The notes beneath the pieces are model-generated. The model was not told the origin of the DNA, did not search any database, and saw only the letters and a list, made by a program, of their open reading frames with translations. 64,000 nucleotides of DNA, from the NCBI GenBank assembly GCA_030433805.1, contig JARUXA010000005.1:62001-126000 (forward strand), read 5' to 3'. Origin of the DNA: Sphingomonas sp. PsM26 (GTDB taxonomy: Bacteria; Pseudomonadota; Alphaproteobacteria; Sphingomonadales; Sphingomonadaceae). The position numbers were made by a program, and so were the translations under genes. Within the stretch, counting starts at the first letter, position 1; each line of letters begins with the position of its first letter. Positions 51,454 through 62,000 of the stretch are shown in pieces.

Positions 51454-53628
51454 TCAGGCCGCCTGCGTACCGAAATTGTCGTCCTCGGCATCCGTCCCGC
51501 CCTTGATCAGGTCGAGCGCGAAGCCGCTGACCCGGGCCTTCTGGTCGGCAATCGAATTGGGTTTGACGCGCTTTGTCTTGGCACCGGGTCGCGCCACGCT
51601 GCCGCTACGCGTCACCGGCTTGCGTGACACGGCGGGCGTGTGCCGCCGATGGACCGGGTCCTGGCCGTTACCCGTCCGGAAATACGCGATGCTCGCCTGC
51701 AGCTCTTCGGCTTGCGACGCCAGTTCTTCCGACGTCGACGTGATCTGTTCGGAGGCGCCCGCATTCTGCTGGCTGATCAGGTCGAGCTGCTGGATCGCCT
51801 CGTTGATCTGCGCGGCACCAATGTCCTGCTCGCGGCATGCGGCGCTGATCTCGGCGACGAGTTCGGCGGTGCGGCTGATATCGGGCACGAGCTTGGTCAG
51901 CATCTCGCCCGCCTCGGTCGCGGCGGTCACCGTCTGCGAAGACACCGAACCGATTTCGGCGGCGGCGACCTGGCTGCGTTCGGCCAGTTTGCGCACTTCC
52001 GAAGCGACGACCGCGAAGCCACGGCCGTGTTCACCCGCACGTGCGGCCTCGACCGCTGCGTTGAGCGCGAGCAGATCGGTCTGCCGTGCGATTTCCTGCA
52101 CGATCCCGATTTTCTCCGCGATCGTCCGCATCGCGTTGACCGCGCGCTGCACCGCAATGCCGCTCAGTTCCGCGTCCTTGGCGGACTGGCGTGCGATCTT
52201 CTCGGTCTGGGCGGCGTTATCCGCGCTTTGCTTGATGTTGGCGGCAATCTCTTCCATCGCCGAGGAGGCCTCTTCGGCTGCTGCCGCCTGTTCGGTTGCG
52301 CCCTGCGAGACCTGCTCGGAGCTTGCCGACAATTCCTGGCTGCCGGCCGAGACATTGTCCGCGGCACCATTGGCGTTGCCGACGACGCTGCGCAACTGTT
52401 CCACCATCCGGACCAGCGCCTGTCCCAGGATATCGCGATCGGACAAGGGCTGATGCGATACCGACAGATCCCCGTCGGCGATCCTGTCGGCCAGATCGGC
52501 ACTCACGCGCAGATTGTCGACCATCCGCACGATCGCCTGACCGAGCGTATCCCGGTCGGACAACGGCTGGTGCGCGACGCCGAGGTCGCCATCGGCGATC
52601 TTGTCCGCCAGGCTGGCGCTGAGGCGCAAATTGTCGATCAGTGCGTTGATCGAATCCTTCATGCGCCGGTGGTCGCCTTCGCACGCAATGTCGACCGTCT
52701 GTCGCAGGTCGCCCACGCTGACCAGATTGAGGACCCTGTTGCCTTCCTCGATCGGCAGCAGCGTTGCGTCCAGCATGTTGTTGACCCCGGCGATCATCGC
52801 CGCGAAATCCCCGACGAAGCGCTTGTCGTCGCCGCGCTGGCTAAGGTGCCCCGCAGTCGCTGCGGTAATGAGGCGCTGAACCTCGCCGATAATGTCGCGC
52901 AGGTTGCGCCGAAGACTCTCGATCGTATCGTTGATGAACGCCTTCTTGCCCGGGAATTGTTCGAGCGGTGCGTCGAAATTGCCCTCGCCCAGTTCCTTGA
53001 TGCACGCCATTGCCTTTTTCTTCACGGCAATGTGGTTGGCGACCATGGTGTTCACGCCGCGCGCCATCACGCCGAAGTCGCCGCGGAACCTGTCCGCCGC
53101 AACCCAGACGTCGATGTCCCCCTTGTCATGCTCTTCGGACATGTGATTCATCTCGGCGATCAGGCCTTGGAGATTTGCGCGCAGTGTCTCGATCGTCTCG
53201 TTGATGAAGGCCTTCTTGCCCGGGAAGGGCTCGAGCGGCGCGTCGAAATTGCCCTCGCCGAACGCCTTGATGCAGGCCATCGCCTTTTTCTTCACCGTGA
53301 TGTGGCTGTCGACCAACCGGTTCAGCCGCTGCGCCATGATGGCAAAATCGCCGTTGAACGCCTCGACCGGCAAGATGGTGTCGATGTCGCCGCGGTCGTG
53401 TTGGGCGCTCCACTGCTCGATCCGCTCGCCCAGCTGCGCGACCGGTTGCAACGCGCGGTCGAGCAATTGATTGATGGCGAAGAGGACGTTCTGCGTCTGT
53501 CCCCTGGCAAGCGCCAGGTTCGCACGCTCCGAGACATTACCCTCAGCAAACGCCCTCTCCAGACGCGCGAGTTCAGAACATACGACGGTCGACGATACGC
53601 CGAAGATATTCGTCAGCACTGGTGCCAT
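51454..53628 (-). CDS. Soluble methyl-accepting chemotaxis protein with tandem HAMP-like repeats
   Basis: A 724-residue receptor with no signal peptide and no membrane segment, so it is cytosolic. The N-terminal half contains a duplicated module of about 90 residues ('[20 protein letters not shown]' then '[20 protein letters not shown]'), followed by 39-residue HAMP-like repeats ('[20 protein letters not shown]', '[20 protein letters not shown]'). The signalling tip '[20 protein letters not shown]' with '[19 protein letters not shown]' is intact. No C-terminal CheR-binding pentapeptide is seen. It is first in the che operon. The start is uncertain: ATG 53628 has AAAGGA immediately before it, ATG 53667 is the alternative. 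Confidence 0.88.
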   Translation of the reverse strand: MAPVLTNIFGVSSTVVCSELARLERAFAEGNVSERANLALARGQTQNVLFAINQLLDRALQPVAQLGERIEQWSAQHDRGDIDTILPVEAFNGDFAIMAQRLNRLVDSHITVKKKAMACIKAFGEGNFDAPLEPFPGKKAFINETIETLRANLQGLIAEMNHMSEEHDKGDIDVWVAADRFRGDFGVMARGVNTMVANHIAVKKKAMACIKELGEGNFDAPLEQFPGKKAFINDTIESLRRNLRDIIGEVQRLITAATAGHLSQRGDDKRFVGDFAAMIAGVNNMLDATLLPIEEGNRVLNLVSVGDLRQTVDIACEGDHRRMKDSINALIDNLRLSASLADKIADGDLGVAHQPLSDRDTLGQAIVRMVDNLRVSADLADRIADGDLSVSHQPLSDRDILGQALVRMVEQLRSVVGNANGAADNVSAGSQELSASSEQVSQGATEQAAAAEEASSAMEEIAANIKQSADNAAQTEKIARQSAKDAELSGIAVQRAVNAMRTIAEKIGIVQEIARQTDLLALNAAVEAARAGEHGRGFAVVASEVRKLAERSQVAAAEIGSVSSQTVTAATEAGEMLTKLVPDISRTAELVAEISAACREQDIGAAQINEAIQQLDLISQQNAGASEQITSTSEELASQAEELQASIAYFRTGNGQDPVHRRHTPAVSRKPVTRSGSVARPGAKTKRVKPNSIADQKARVSGFALDLIKGGTDAEDDNFGTQAA
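52391..52624. repeat. Two tandem 117-bp units inside the chemoreceptor gene
   Basis: Segments 52391-52507 and 52508-52624 code for two 39-residue HAMP-like units and are clearly similar at the DNA level. They are in register with the reading frame, so copies can be gained or lost by recombination without breaking the receptor. Confidence 0.7.
52919..53315. repeat. Duplicated 127-bp segment inside the chemoreceptor gene
   Basis: Segments 52919-53045 and 53189-53315 are very alike (both encode the 'PGKKAFIN...KKKAMACIK' block on the minus strand), 270 bases apart. They arise from duplication of the roughly 90-residue N-terminal module. Confidence 0.75.
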
Positions 53629-53868
53629 TCCTTTCGACTTTTGTTCAGTCCACATTCGGCGTGTCATTGAATTCTGTGTGAGACGTTCGAGTGTCGATCA
53701 GACGATCAAGTATAATCCGGGCGACGGAGATCGGACTGGTTGACGTTTGATAGGTATAGGAGCGTCTGACGCGGGATGGTCGACGGCGGCAATAAATTGC
53801 TGGATCACGCGCAACGGCTCGGTATCCTGCGCCACTACGCATCGACACGGATCAGCGGGGGTTAAGCC

Positions 53869-54003
53869 ATGATCACGGCGCGTTTCACGGCCGCCTTGCT
53901 GTGCGGTCTATCCACCGCAGGCGGTCGCTCGGCAATCGTAGCGGCCACCCTGGCAGCCATACCGATCCCTGCGCGCCGCGAACTTGCGCGGGCCTATAAC
54001 TGA
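53869..54003 (+). CDS. Possible small protein of 44 residues
   Basis: ATG 53869 to TGA 54003, preceded by GGGGG 7 bases upstream. The product starts MITARFTAALLCGLST, a weak export-like lead, and ends 'ELARAYN'. It lies alone in the 500-base gap between the chemoreceptor and manD. Nothing in it is recognised, and it may be chance. Confidence 0.25.
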   Translation: MITARFTAALLCGLSTAGGRSAIVAATLAAIPIPARRELARAYN

Positions 54004-54066
54004 TCTAACGCGTCGGCATTTTCCCGACGCGATCGCGAGCAAGGGTGCTCGAGAATTGGCGACCCT

Positions 54067-54085
54067 CCAAGCCCCGACGGCTTGG
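54067..54085 (-). terminator. Short hairpin downstream of manD
   Basis: CCAAGCC (54067-54073) pairs with GGCTTGG (54079-54085), loop CCGAC, about 50 bases after the manD stop on its strand. There is no T-run, so it is a weak candidate terminator. Confidence 0.35.
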
Positions 54086-54131
54086 GATCGCGTAGGGGTT
54101 TGAGCTCAATCTTGAGACCAATGATAGCGAG

Positions 54132-55343
54132 TTACCAGTTGTACATCGTCCCGTCTTCCAACCGATTCACCGGCAGGAATGCGCGCCGGTATTCGTAGCC
54201 CTTGGCCAGTTCCTCATCGATGTCGACGCCGAGGCCCGGGGCATCCCCCGGATGCATCATCCCCCGATCGAAGCTGTATTCGTGCGGGAAGACCGCGTCG
54301 GTCTCGGGCGTGTGACGCATATATTCCTGCACGCCGAAATTCGGCACCGAAAGATCGAAATGCAGCGCGGCAGCCATGCACACCGGCGAGAGATCGGTCG
54401 CGCCATGGCAGCCGGTGCGGATTTGATAGAGGTCCGCGAGCGCCGCAATCCGGCGCAGGTGCGTGATCCCGCCGGCATGGACGACGGTTGCGCGGATGTA
54501 GTCGATCAACTGGTTCTCGATCAGATGCTTGCCATCCCAGATGGAGTTGAAGATCTCGCCGACGGCGAGGGGTGTCGTCGTATGCTGTCGGATCAGGCGG
54601 AACGCATCCTGGTTTTCCGCAGGGGTGGCATCCTCGAGCCAGAAGGGACGATAGGGTTCGAGATCCTTGCCGAGCCGTCCCGCCTCGATCGGCGTCAGGC
54701 GGTGGTGAATGTCGTGCAGCAAATGCACGTCCCAGCCGAGTGCCGCGCGGGCAGCCTTGAACAGTTCGGGCACTACGCGAAGATACTTTTCGGTCGACCA
54801 CAGGTTTTCGGTCGGCAGGTCGGAGTCGGCGGGTTCATAGAAATTCCGGTCCTTTGACACGCCGTAGGTCGATGCCATGCCCGGGACGCCGCACTGGAGC
54901 CGGATCGCCTTATAGCCTTCGGCCTGATAGGTCTTGGCGGTCTCGATCGTGTCCTCGATCGTGGTGCCATTGGCATGGCCGTAGACCATCACGGCGTCCC
55001 TGCTCGCGCCACCCAATAGCTGATAGACCGGCAACCCGGCGAGCTTGCCCTTGATGTCCCACAGCGCGGTGTCGACCGCGGCGATTGCCGACATGGTCAC
55101 CGGTCCGCGCCGCCAATAGGCACCCTTGTACAGATACTGCCAGAGATCCTCGATCCGGTGCGCGTCGCGGCCGATCAAGCAGGGAATGACATGCTCGGTC
55201 AGATAGCTGGCCACGCTCAGTTCGCGTCCGTTTAGCGTCGCATCGCCAACCCCGGTGGTGCCGTCGTCGCATTCGATCTTGAGCGTGACGAAATTGCGTC
55301 CTGGGCAGGTCACGATCACGCGCGCGTTGACGATCTTGGGCAT
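54132..55343 (-). CDS. manD: D-mannonate dehydratase, enolase superfamily
   Basis: A 403-residue enzyme converting D-mannonate to 2-keto-3-deoxygluconate, a step of hexuronate breakdown. The start '[19 protein letters not shown]', the '[13 protein letters not shown]' segment and '[11 protein letters not shown]' are hallmarks of the ManD subgroup. The Mg ligands are the Asp in LLHDIHH, the Glu in '[12 protein letters not shown]' and the Glu in 'AVGEIFNS'. Length matches characterised ManD proteins (about 402). It lies 54 bases after the GH115 gene and fits with release of glucuronate from xylan; the isomerase and reductase (uxaC, uxuB) are not in the window. Confidence 0.9.
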   Translation of the reverse strand: MPKIVNARVIVTCPGRNFVTLKIECDDGTTGVGDATLNGRELSVASYLTEHVIPCLIGRDAHRIEDLWQYLYKGAYWRRGPVTMSAIAAVDTALWDIKGKLAGLPVYQLLGGASRDAVMVYGHANGTTIEDTIETAKTYQAEGYKAIRLQCGVPGMASTYGVSKDRNFYEPADSDLPTENLWSTEKYLRVVPELFKAARAALGWDVHLLHDIHHRLTPIEAGRLGKDLEPYRPFWLEDATPAENQDAFRLIRQHTTTPLAVGEIFNSIWDGKHLIENQLIDYIRATVVHAGGITHLRRIAALADLYQIRTGCHGATDLSPVCMAAALHFDLSVPNFGVQEYMRHTPETDAVFPHEYSFDRGMMHPGDAPGLGVDIDEELAKGYEYRRAFLPVNRLEDGTMYNW

Positions 55344-55397
55344 TCTGTAGGATCCTCGGATGGATTGCTCTTGGCTGTGGTCCTGGTGCGTGCAGCA

Positions 55398-57959
55398 CTA
55401 AGCGCCTGACGCGGGCTTTGCTGTCACTTTCTGAAGCACGACGTTATCGTCGATCCGCCACACCTTTATGCTGTGTCGCCCGACGGCGACCGCCGGGAAG
55501 ACGGCATGGACAGTGCGGCTGTTGTTCTCGACCGCATTGTTCCAGTCGCGTTGCGCCTGAGACGTCGCGGCGTTGGGGGCAGGGGTAAGCCGATCGCTGA
55601 TCGTCTGAATCGGGCCGTCGTCAATCGAAACGCCGATGCGCAACGTCCCCGCTCCGCTCACGTCGAGGGTGGGTGCCAGCGTCAACTGCACGTCGAGGTC
55701 ACCCGCCGACGCCGTTGTCATGGCATATTCGAGGCGAATCCCGTCGGCCCGGCCCGTCGCCTTGCGCCCCTGCGGCAGAGCGACGACTGCGCCGGTTGTG
55801 GTGCCGAGATACGGGATCGTTTGCCACGTCAGTCCGCCGCCGCCGATCGCCCGGGTATATCGCGCCGCATCGATGCTGAAACCGGGCGCGCTGCGCGGGC
55901 GCAACGGACGGAACCGCACCGGCCTCGCGGCACCGGCTACCCGGATCACCGACGGCATCACCTGCCGGTCGGGCTGTTGCCAGCCGGTGTAACCGATATG
56001 CGTCTGCGCCATCATGCCGTCCCACTTGCGGCCGTTCAGCGCATGATAGGTCTCCGTGATGGCTTGGTCGCGCTTGAACGCCGCCTCGGCCTGATCTGCG
56101 AAGAGGTTGGCGCGGGGGTCATTCGCGACGGCGAGTTTCCGGTTCCACGCGACCGCGTAATACAAGCGATAGAGGTTGCCGAGCGCGAGGATCGGATGTT
56201 CGACCAGCTGGAAATAGGCGTCCTGCTGTGCCGGCAGTAGCGTGCGTTTGACCGCGCGCATCTCCACGTCGAGTGCATCCCATTCCGCGACGCGCGCGCC
56301 GAAGTCGCCGCCGTCCAGAGCGTCGGGCGTGACCTCGCCGAGCGTGAAGCTGGCAGAATCTACGAGTTCGGGTTTCCGCCGGGCGGCGATCTCGCTGTAG
56401 CGGGAGACGAGCGTTGCGATCTTCTGCGCCTGATCCGCGCCGAACGTCTGCTCAGCCCAGTCCGCGGGGAAACGCGCGAGGGCGGCAGGCGTCATCGCCT
56501 CCGGGTTCCACGCCTGCTTCATGAAGAAGCTGAGTGGATATTCCATCGGCTTGATGTCGCCGACGTTGACGATCCACAGATTGCGCGCACCTTTCTGGTA
56601 AGCGAGATCCATCTGTTGCCAGGTCTTCTCGATCTGGTTGGTGCTGAGCCATTTGTAATTGCGCGGCCCGCCGACGTAGTCGAAGTGATAATAGACGCCA
56701 TAGCCACCACGCCGCGAGTCCGGCGCGGCGGGCAGGCGGCGGATCTGGCCCCAATTGTCGTCGGAAAACAGCAGCGTGACATCATTGGGGACCTTCATCC
56801 CCTGGTCGTAATAGTCCTGTACCTCCTTGTAGAGCGCCCAGACTTGGGGCGTCTGGTCTGCCGGCTTTCCGGTAACATCCTTGATGATGTCGCGTTGTGC
56901 CGAAACCACCGTTTCGAGCAGGCTGATCGCGGTGCCGCCCGACATCGCTTCGTCACCGTCGCCGCGCATGCCTACCGTGACCAGGCTTTCGTAAGGGGTG
57001 CCGTCACCTTTCGCCATCATCCGCTGGATGCCGCCGCGCCAGAACGTCCGCAGGTTTTTGGCATTGGTCGCATAATCCCACTTGCCGCCCGTCACGCCCG
57101 CACCGGTATTGCGATGCCATTCGTCCTGCGCACGAGTCATGGGTTCGTGGTGCGAGGTTCCCATCACTACCCCCAACGAGTCCGCGAGGACCTTGTTCTG
57201 GGGATCGTCATCGTTAAACGCGCGCGGTGCCCACATTGCCGGCCACAGGTAATTGCCCTTCAACCGCAGCAGCAAATCGAACACATGCGTATAGGCTTTG
57301 GCGTTCGCGCCGCCGAAATGCGTCTGCGCCCATGTGCTGAAGCTTGGTGCCTCATCATTGATGAAGAAGCCGCGGTAGCGCACCTTAGGTTGGTCCCGAT
57401 GCGATCCGGCTGTCACATAGAGCGCGGCACGTTTCTGCACCGGAACGTCGGCCCACCAGGACCAGGGGGACACCCCTATCTTTTCGGACAGGTCGTACAG
57501 CCCGAAGACCGCGCCGCGCCGGTCTGATCCGACGATCACGAGCGCACGTGCGACGTTCGGAAAAGGATGATCGACGACGATCTGGCGATAGGCTTCCCAC
57601 TGACCGGCCAGGTCCGACGCGGTGATCTTTCCCGTGCGCACGAGGTGATCAATCGTTGGGCTGTGCCCCAGGACACCAGCGACCACCAAATTGCCGGAAA
57701 CATTGGCGATCTGCCGAACCCGTTCGGGAGATTTTCCCGAGACCCGACCAACATCCTCGGCAAAGGCGTTTGCTGCATGTGCTACAGCCGGATCGGCTTC
57801 GGGCTCGAGCAAGATTGTCGTGGGTTGCGATTGGCTTGCGAGGGCAATGGCACCCGAGACGTCGTGTGAACAGACGGACACGGGGCTCATGCACGCGAGC
57901 GCGGGGGCGCTGACCAGAAACGCACCACCACTGGTAACTGCTTGGATTGTGCGGATCAT
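55398..57959 (-). CDS. GH115 xylan alpha-1,2-glucuronidase
   Basis: An 853-residue exported glycoside hydrolase that removes (4-O-methyl)glucuronic acid from xylan, including internal residues. Family marks: 'VRYRGFFINDEAPSFSTWA', 'GNYLWPAMWAPRAFNDDD', 'LGVVMGTSHHEPMTRAQDEW', 'VTVGMRGDGDEAMSGG', 'LLFSDDNWGQIRRLP' and 'YHFDYVGGPRNYKWL'. The C-terminal 200 residues form the extra beta domain seen in this family. ATG 57959 starts a signal peptide (IQAVTSGGAFLVSAPALA); the longer frame to 58025 would bury it. Confidence 0.93.
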   Translation of the reverse strand: MIRTIQAVTSGGAFLVSAPALACMSPVSVCSHDVSGAIALASQSQPTTILLEPEADPAVAHAANAFAEDVGRVSGKSPERVRQIANVSGNLVVAGVLGHSPTIDHLVRTGKITASDLAGQWEAYRQIVVDHPFPNVARALVIVGSDRRGAVFGLYDLSEKIGVSPWSWWADVPVQKRAALYVTAGSHRDQPKVRYRGFFINDEAPSFSTWAQTHFGGANAKAYTHVFDLLLRLKGNYLWPAMWAPRAFNDDDPQNKVLADSLGVVMGTSHHEPMTRAQDEWHRNTGAGVTGGKWDYATNAKNLRTFWRGGIQRMMAKGDGTPYESLVTVGMRGDGDEAMSGGTAISLLETVVSAQRDIIKDVTGKPADQTPQVWALYKEVQDYYDQGMKVPNDVTLLFSDDNWGQIRRLPAAPDSRRGGYGVYYHFDYVGGPRNYKWLSTNQIEKTWQQMDLAYQKGARNLWIVNVGDIKPMEYPLSFFMKQAWNPEAMTPAALARFPADWAEQTFGADQAQKIATLVSRYSEIAARRKPELVDSASFTLGEVTPDALDGGDFGARVAEWDALDVEMRAVKRTLLPAQQDAYFQLVEHPILALGNLYRLYYAVAWNRKLAVANDPRANLFADQAEAAFKRDQAITETYHALNGRKWDGMMAQTHIGYTGWQQPDRQVMPSVIRVAGAARPVRFRPLRPRSAPGFSIDAARYTRAIGGGGLTWQTIPYLGTTTGAVVALPQGRKATGRADGIRLEYAMTTASAGDLDVQLTLAPTLDVSGAGTLRIGVSIDDGPIQTISDRLTPAPNAATSQAQRDWNNAVENNSRTVHAVFPAVAVGRHSIKVWRIDDNVVLQKVTAKPASGA

Positions 57960-58093
57960 TAGGCGAAACCCCTCGCTCGTGGCATTTTGGACGATGCCTC
58001 GCCTTTCTTTGGGCAAACCTTGCACGAATTGTCAAACCAATAGGGGGTACTTCCGTCAGGCCAGTTCTGGCGTCGTAAGGCTCCAGTGGGGGG

Positions 58094-58843
58094 TCAGGCG
58101 GTTCCCAGAAACAGTTTGCGGCGCGCGTTGAGTTTGGCGTCGAAGGCGGCGCTTTCCTGCACTTCCGTTGCCACGATCAGATCGCGCAGGACGTTGTCGA
58201 GATGCGCGCGCATGGCGGCGCGGGCTTGCTCGGGATCGTGCGCCAGCAGCGCCTCGAGGATCGGGAGATGTTCTTCGATCTTCGGGCCTACGCCGGCCAG
58301 ATGCGCCTTGCGCGACAGCGATTTTTCCTGCGGCGACGCCATGCGCGCTTCCCATAATCCCTCGACCGCGCCGCTCAGCGCGCTGTTGCGGGTCATCTGC
58401 GCGATATGGACATGGAACTGATGGTCGTAGGACTCCGCCAGCGCGACATTCGCGCCTGCCGCGGCCATCTTATCGAACAATTGCTTGAGTTTACTCAAGT
58501 CCTCGGGCTCGGCGCGGGTCGCCGCGATGGCACAGGTTTCGCCTTCGATGGCGCGACGCGCTTCCAGCAATTCAAACGGGCCGACCCCGATGGGGGAGAA
58601 CTTACCGCCCAGCGGCGTCCGCGCGGTGACGTAAACGCCCGAACCCATGCGGATTTCGACCAGACCGTCGACTTCGAGTGCGATCAGCGCCTCGCGAACC
58701 GTCGGCCGCGATACTTCGAAACGCTCGGACAACTCGCGTTCCGACGGCAATCGCGCTCCAACCGCGACCCGGCCCGCGGTGATGTCTTCGGAGATCTGTC
58801 GTGCGACCTGCGCGTAAAGGCGGCCCGTTTTCAAAACTGTCAT
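58094..58843 (-). CDS. GntR-family regulator, FadR/FCD subgroup (hexuronate-type)
   Basis: A 249-residue repressor. The winged HTH 'GARLPSERELSERFEVSRP' plus 'TVREALIALEVDGLVEIRMG' is followed by an FCD ligand domain ('EARRAIEGETCAIAATRA', with 'SYDHQFHVHIAQ' and 'HLPILEALLAHD' carrying the metal Asp/His residues). UxuR/ExuR-type members answer to hexuronates or aldonates, which fits its place between the oligosaccharide receptor and the GH115 gene. Start ATG 58843 (TTG 58858 and GTG 58852 are possible). Confidence 0.88.
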   Translation of the reverse strand: MTVLKTGRLYAQVARQISEDITAGRVAVGARLPSERELSERFEVSRPTVREALIALEVDGLVEIRMGSGVYVTARTPLGGKFSPIGVGPFELLEARRAIEGETCAIAATRAEPEDLSKLKQLFDKMAAAGANVALAESYDHQFHVHIAQMTRNSALSGAVEGLWEARMASPQEKSLSRKAHLAGVGPKIEEHLPILEALLAHDPEQARAAMRAHLDNVLRDLIVATEVQESAAFDAKLNARRKLFLGTA

Positions 58844-59002
58844 CTCACCCACTATCAACCGTCGCGGAGGGGTTCAGAAGGCCTTCCGACAGGCATTCCC
58901 GAATATCTCTCGCGGACCGCCTGCTTACCCCCATTGAATTGCATCGTACATATCATCGCATTATCCCTGCAAGGCAGGCAAAGCGTGCGGTTCTGGCGTG
59001 CC

Positions 59003-59036
59003 AAAAGAAGACGCCGCCCACCTTTCGGGGAGCGGC
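59003..59036 (-). terminator. Intrinsic terminator of the large TonB receptor gene
   Basis: On the minus strand a GC stem with a GAAA loop (59013-59036; GCCGC pairing with GCGGC, one mismatch higher up) is followed by GTCTTCTTTT at 59003-59012. It starts 35 bases after the receptor stop and fits a rho-independent terminator, so the downstream GntR gene would have its own promoter. Confidence 0.75.
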
Positions 59037-59070
59037 GCAAGGAGGAGTGCGTCAGGCTAGCAACCCGGGA

Positions 59071-62000
59071 TCAGAAACGACCCCGGATACCGACCAATAT
59101 GGTGCGTCCCGGATTATATTCGTTGAACGTCGCATTCGGGTACTGGAAGTACGAGCTTTGCGCCTGTTTGGTGATGTTGATCACGTTCAGCACCACGGTC
59201 GGCAAATAGTCGTTCTTCAGGATCTTGCCGAGATCGACGTTGCCCGAGAAGTCCAGCTGTCCGTAGTCGCGGCCGATGATGGCCGCGGCGGGAAGGCCGT
59301 TCTGGTTCAGGCCGGACTGCACCGATCCCTCGTTATAGGTGTAGGTCAATCGCGCGGACAGACCATTGCCCTCATAATAGCCCGTAGCCGTATAGGTCAC
59401 GGGTGCGACGCCCAGCGCGACCGCCGGAACCTGACCCTGACCCTGCTGATCGATCAGCGTCAGGTTGCCCTGCACGCCGAACCCGCTCACGCCGACCAAC
59501 CGGGTGACGAAGTCGAGCGGCTGGGTGATCTGGAACTCCAGCCCGTTGACCTTGAGCTTGCCGTCGGCATTGACCTGCTGCTGGATCTGGACCGGAATTT
59601 GCTCGGGCGCCTGACCTGGGGTCGCGCGCGATTGCAATGCCAGCTGCTGTTGTTGAGTCAGCGTCGCGAAGGTGATGCCAAACGGTTCCAGCGTCGAGAA
59701 GGGCACGGTATTGATGCCGTTGATGGTGAACCCGGTGATCGATTTGCGGAATGCCGCAAAGGCGATCACGCCTTCTCCGCCGGTATAATATTCGAACCCG
59801 AGATCGATGTTGTCCGAGATATACGGATCAAGCGCGTTGTTTCCGAGCGTGCCGACATCCGCCGATGGCGACGTGAAGGACGCGCCGGGCAACAGCTGGT
59901 TGGGATCCGGGCGCGTCATCGTCCGCGAGATCGAGCCACGCGCGACGGCCTTGCGACCGAAACTGTAGGCGATGCTCGCCGAGGGCAGGAAGTTCGAATA
60001 GGTGCGCCGCGTTTCCGCGAAGTTGACCAGGACCGGATAGCAGGAGCCGTCCAGCGCGAACCCGGGGCTCGATCCCGGGCAGGTTACACCGCCACGAACG
60101 TTGAGCGGGTTCGGCACGCTCGTGCGGCCACCCACGATCTGTGTGGTCTGGACATAGCGCACACCGCCGTTCAGCCGTAGCGTGTCATCCGCGCCAATAT
60201 CGAAAATGCCGTTCATTTCCGCGAAGGTACCGGTGACCTTCTCGCGGATCAGACCACCATTCGCGCCGCTGCTGCCCGATCCGGTTTCGGTCGCGCCGGC
60301 GAGCAACGTGTCATAGCCCGTCGCCTGGCGGAACTTGTTCCAGTCGACCGTGATGTAGCCATTGCTCCCGGGCGTCAGATAGTTGGGCAGGGCGGACGTC
60401 GGGACGATCGAGCCGCCGTAAACGAGGGGCGGGGCCCCGGTCGAGAAACCAGTGCCGTATCCGGCATAGGTCGGGTAGCCTGCGGGCGCTACCGTGCCCG
60501 GCTGATTGGTGCCATCGCAGGTCGGCTGCCGGTTCGGGCCCGGCAGAACGACGTTGGGGTTGTTCCCGCAGACCGCGGCCTGCCACGGGTTCGTATTGTC
60601 GAACGGCGTGATCCGCCGCTTGGTGTCGTCATACGCCCCGCCGACCCGAACGCTGAAACGCTTTTCGTCACCAAACAACAGGCTGCCACGGATCCCGCGG
60701 GTTTCGGTCTCGCGCTCTTCACCGTTCAGGTTGACACGGCCACCGCCAGCCCAGCCGAAGCTGGCCGGATTGTTGAGGTCGACGTTGCTGGTAATGCTCG
60801 GGATGCCGCCATCGTTGGCGTAGGTCGCGGTCAAGCCGCTGCTCGGCGGCGTGATGACCAGGACAGTCGGGCTCTCACGCCGGAAAGTGCTCTTGGTGTA
60901 GTTGGCCTGGAAGTCACCCTTGATGAAATCGTTGATGATGAACTCGGTGCCGGGGTTGATGCCCCAATAGTCCTGCCGGTCCTTGTAGGGACGATATTCG
61001 AGGAAGAACTGCGAATTGGCGTAGGTGCCGCCGGTAACCGTGCAGCCGCTCGTGCAGTCGCTCTTGTCGTAGGTAGTGTTGAGCGGAATGGAGGCACCGT
61101 TGCGGACCGCCCACGCCATCGACGTGCGCGTAAAGTCCGTATCACGCGTGGCGTACATGCCGTCGAGGTAGAAGTGGAACGCGTTGCTTGGCCGCCACTC
61201 CAGCGAAACCAGCCCGTTATAGCGCGTCCGTTCGCCGATTTCGGTACGCGGACGGCCCAGACGGGGCAGGAGGCCATTGTCGATCTGCGTAATGTTCGCA
61301 CCGGGGTTGTTCGCAAGCAGGAACGCCTGATCGATGACCGTGCCGCGCGTCAGGCCATTGCCGGCATTCGCAGGCACGGTACCCGGGATCGAGAAGTTGC
61401 CGCCGCCGGTGGCATTGCGCGTGCTGCCGGTGTTTTGCGCGGCGGTAAGGTTCGGGTTGGTCCAACCGATCGTCTCGAAGCCGTCGACCCGGAACCGGTT
61501 CTTGACGGCCGCGCCGCCGACGAGGACGCCGAAGTCGCCAAAGGTCGCGCTGGCCAATGCATAGCCACGATAGCCCCAGCGGTCGGCGCTGCTGACCTTC
61601 GATCCTTGCAAGCCGTAGCTGATGTAGGGCTTCGGGTTGTCGAACGGCCGTGCCGAGCGAAGGTTGACCGTACCGGCTGCGCCGCCCTCGATCTGGCTCG
61701 CCGTCGGAGACTTGCTGACGGTTAGCTGGGTAAACAGCTCGGTCGGGATCAGGTCCAGATCGACTTCGCGGTTGGTGCTCTGCGCGTCGAAGCGGACGGA
61801 CGCGATCGCAACGGGCGCACCGTTGAGCAGGACGCGCGTAAAGTTGGTGCCGAGGCCGCGGATGGCGACGTTCGATCCTTCCCCGGTCACTTCGCGGCTG
61901 ATCGTCACGCCGGGAATACGGTTGACCGATTCCGCGATGTTGGTGTCGGGGAACTTGCCAATGTCCTCGGCGAAAATGGTGTCGGTGAAGCCGATCGAAT

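Noticed and set aside
52391..53315. CRISPR-like array in the chemoreceptor gene
   Set aside because: Repeats are long, few, diverged and in coding frame; there are no unique spacers of constant size.
51640..53670. 676-codon plus-strand frame opposite the chemoreceptor
   Set aside because: Antisense shadow: its repeats simply mirror the receptor repeats and it has no ribosome site or domain.
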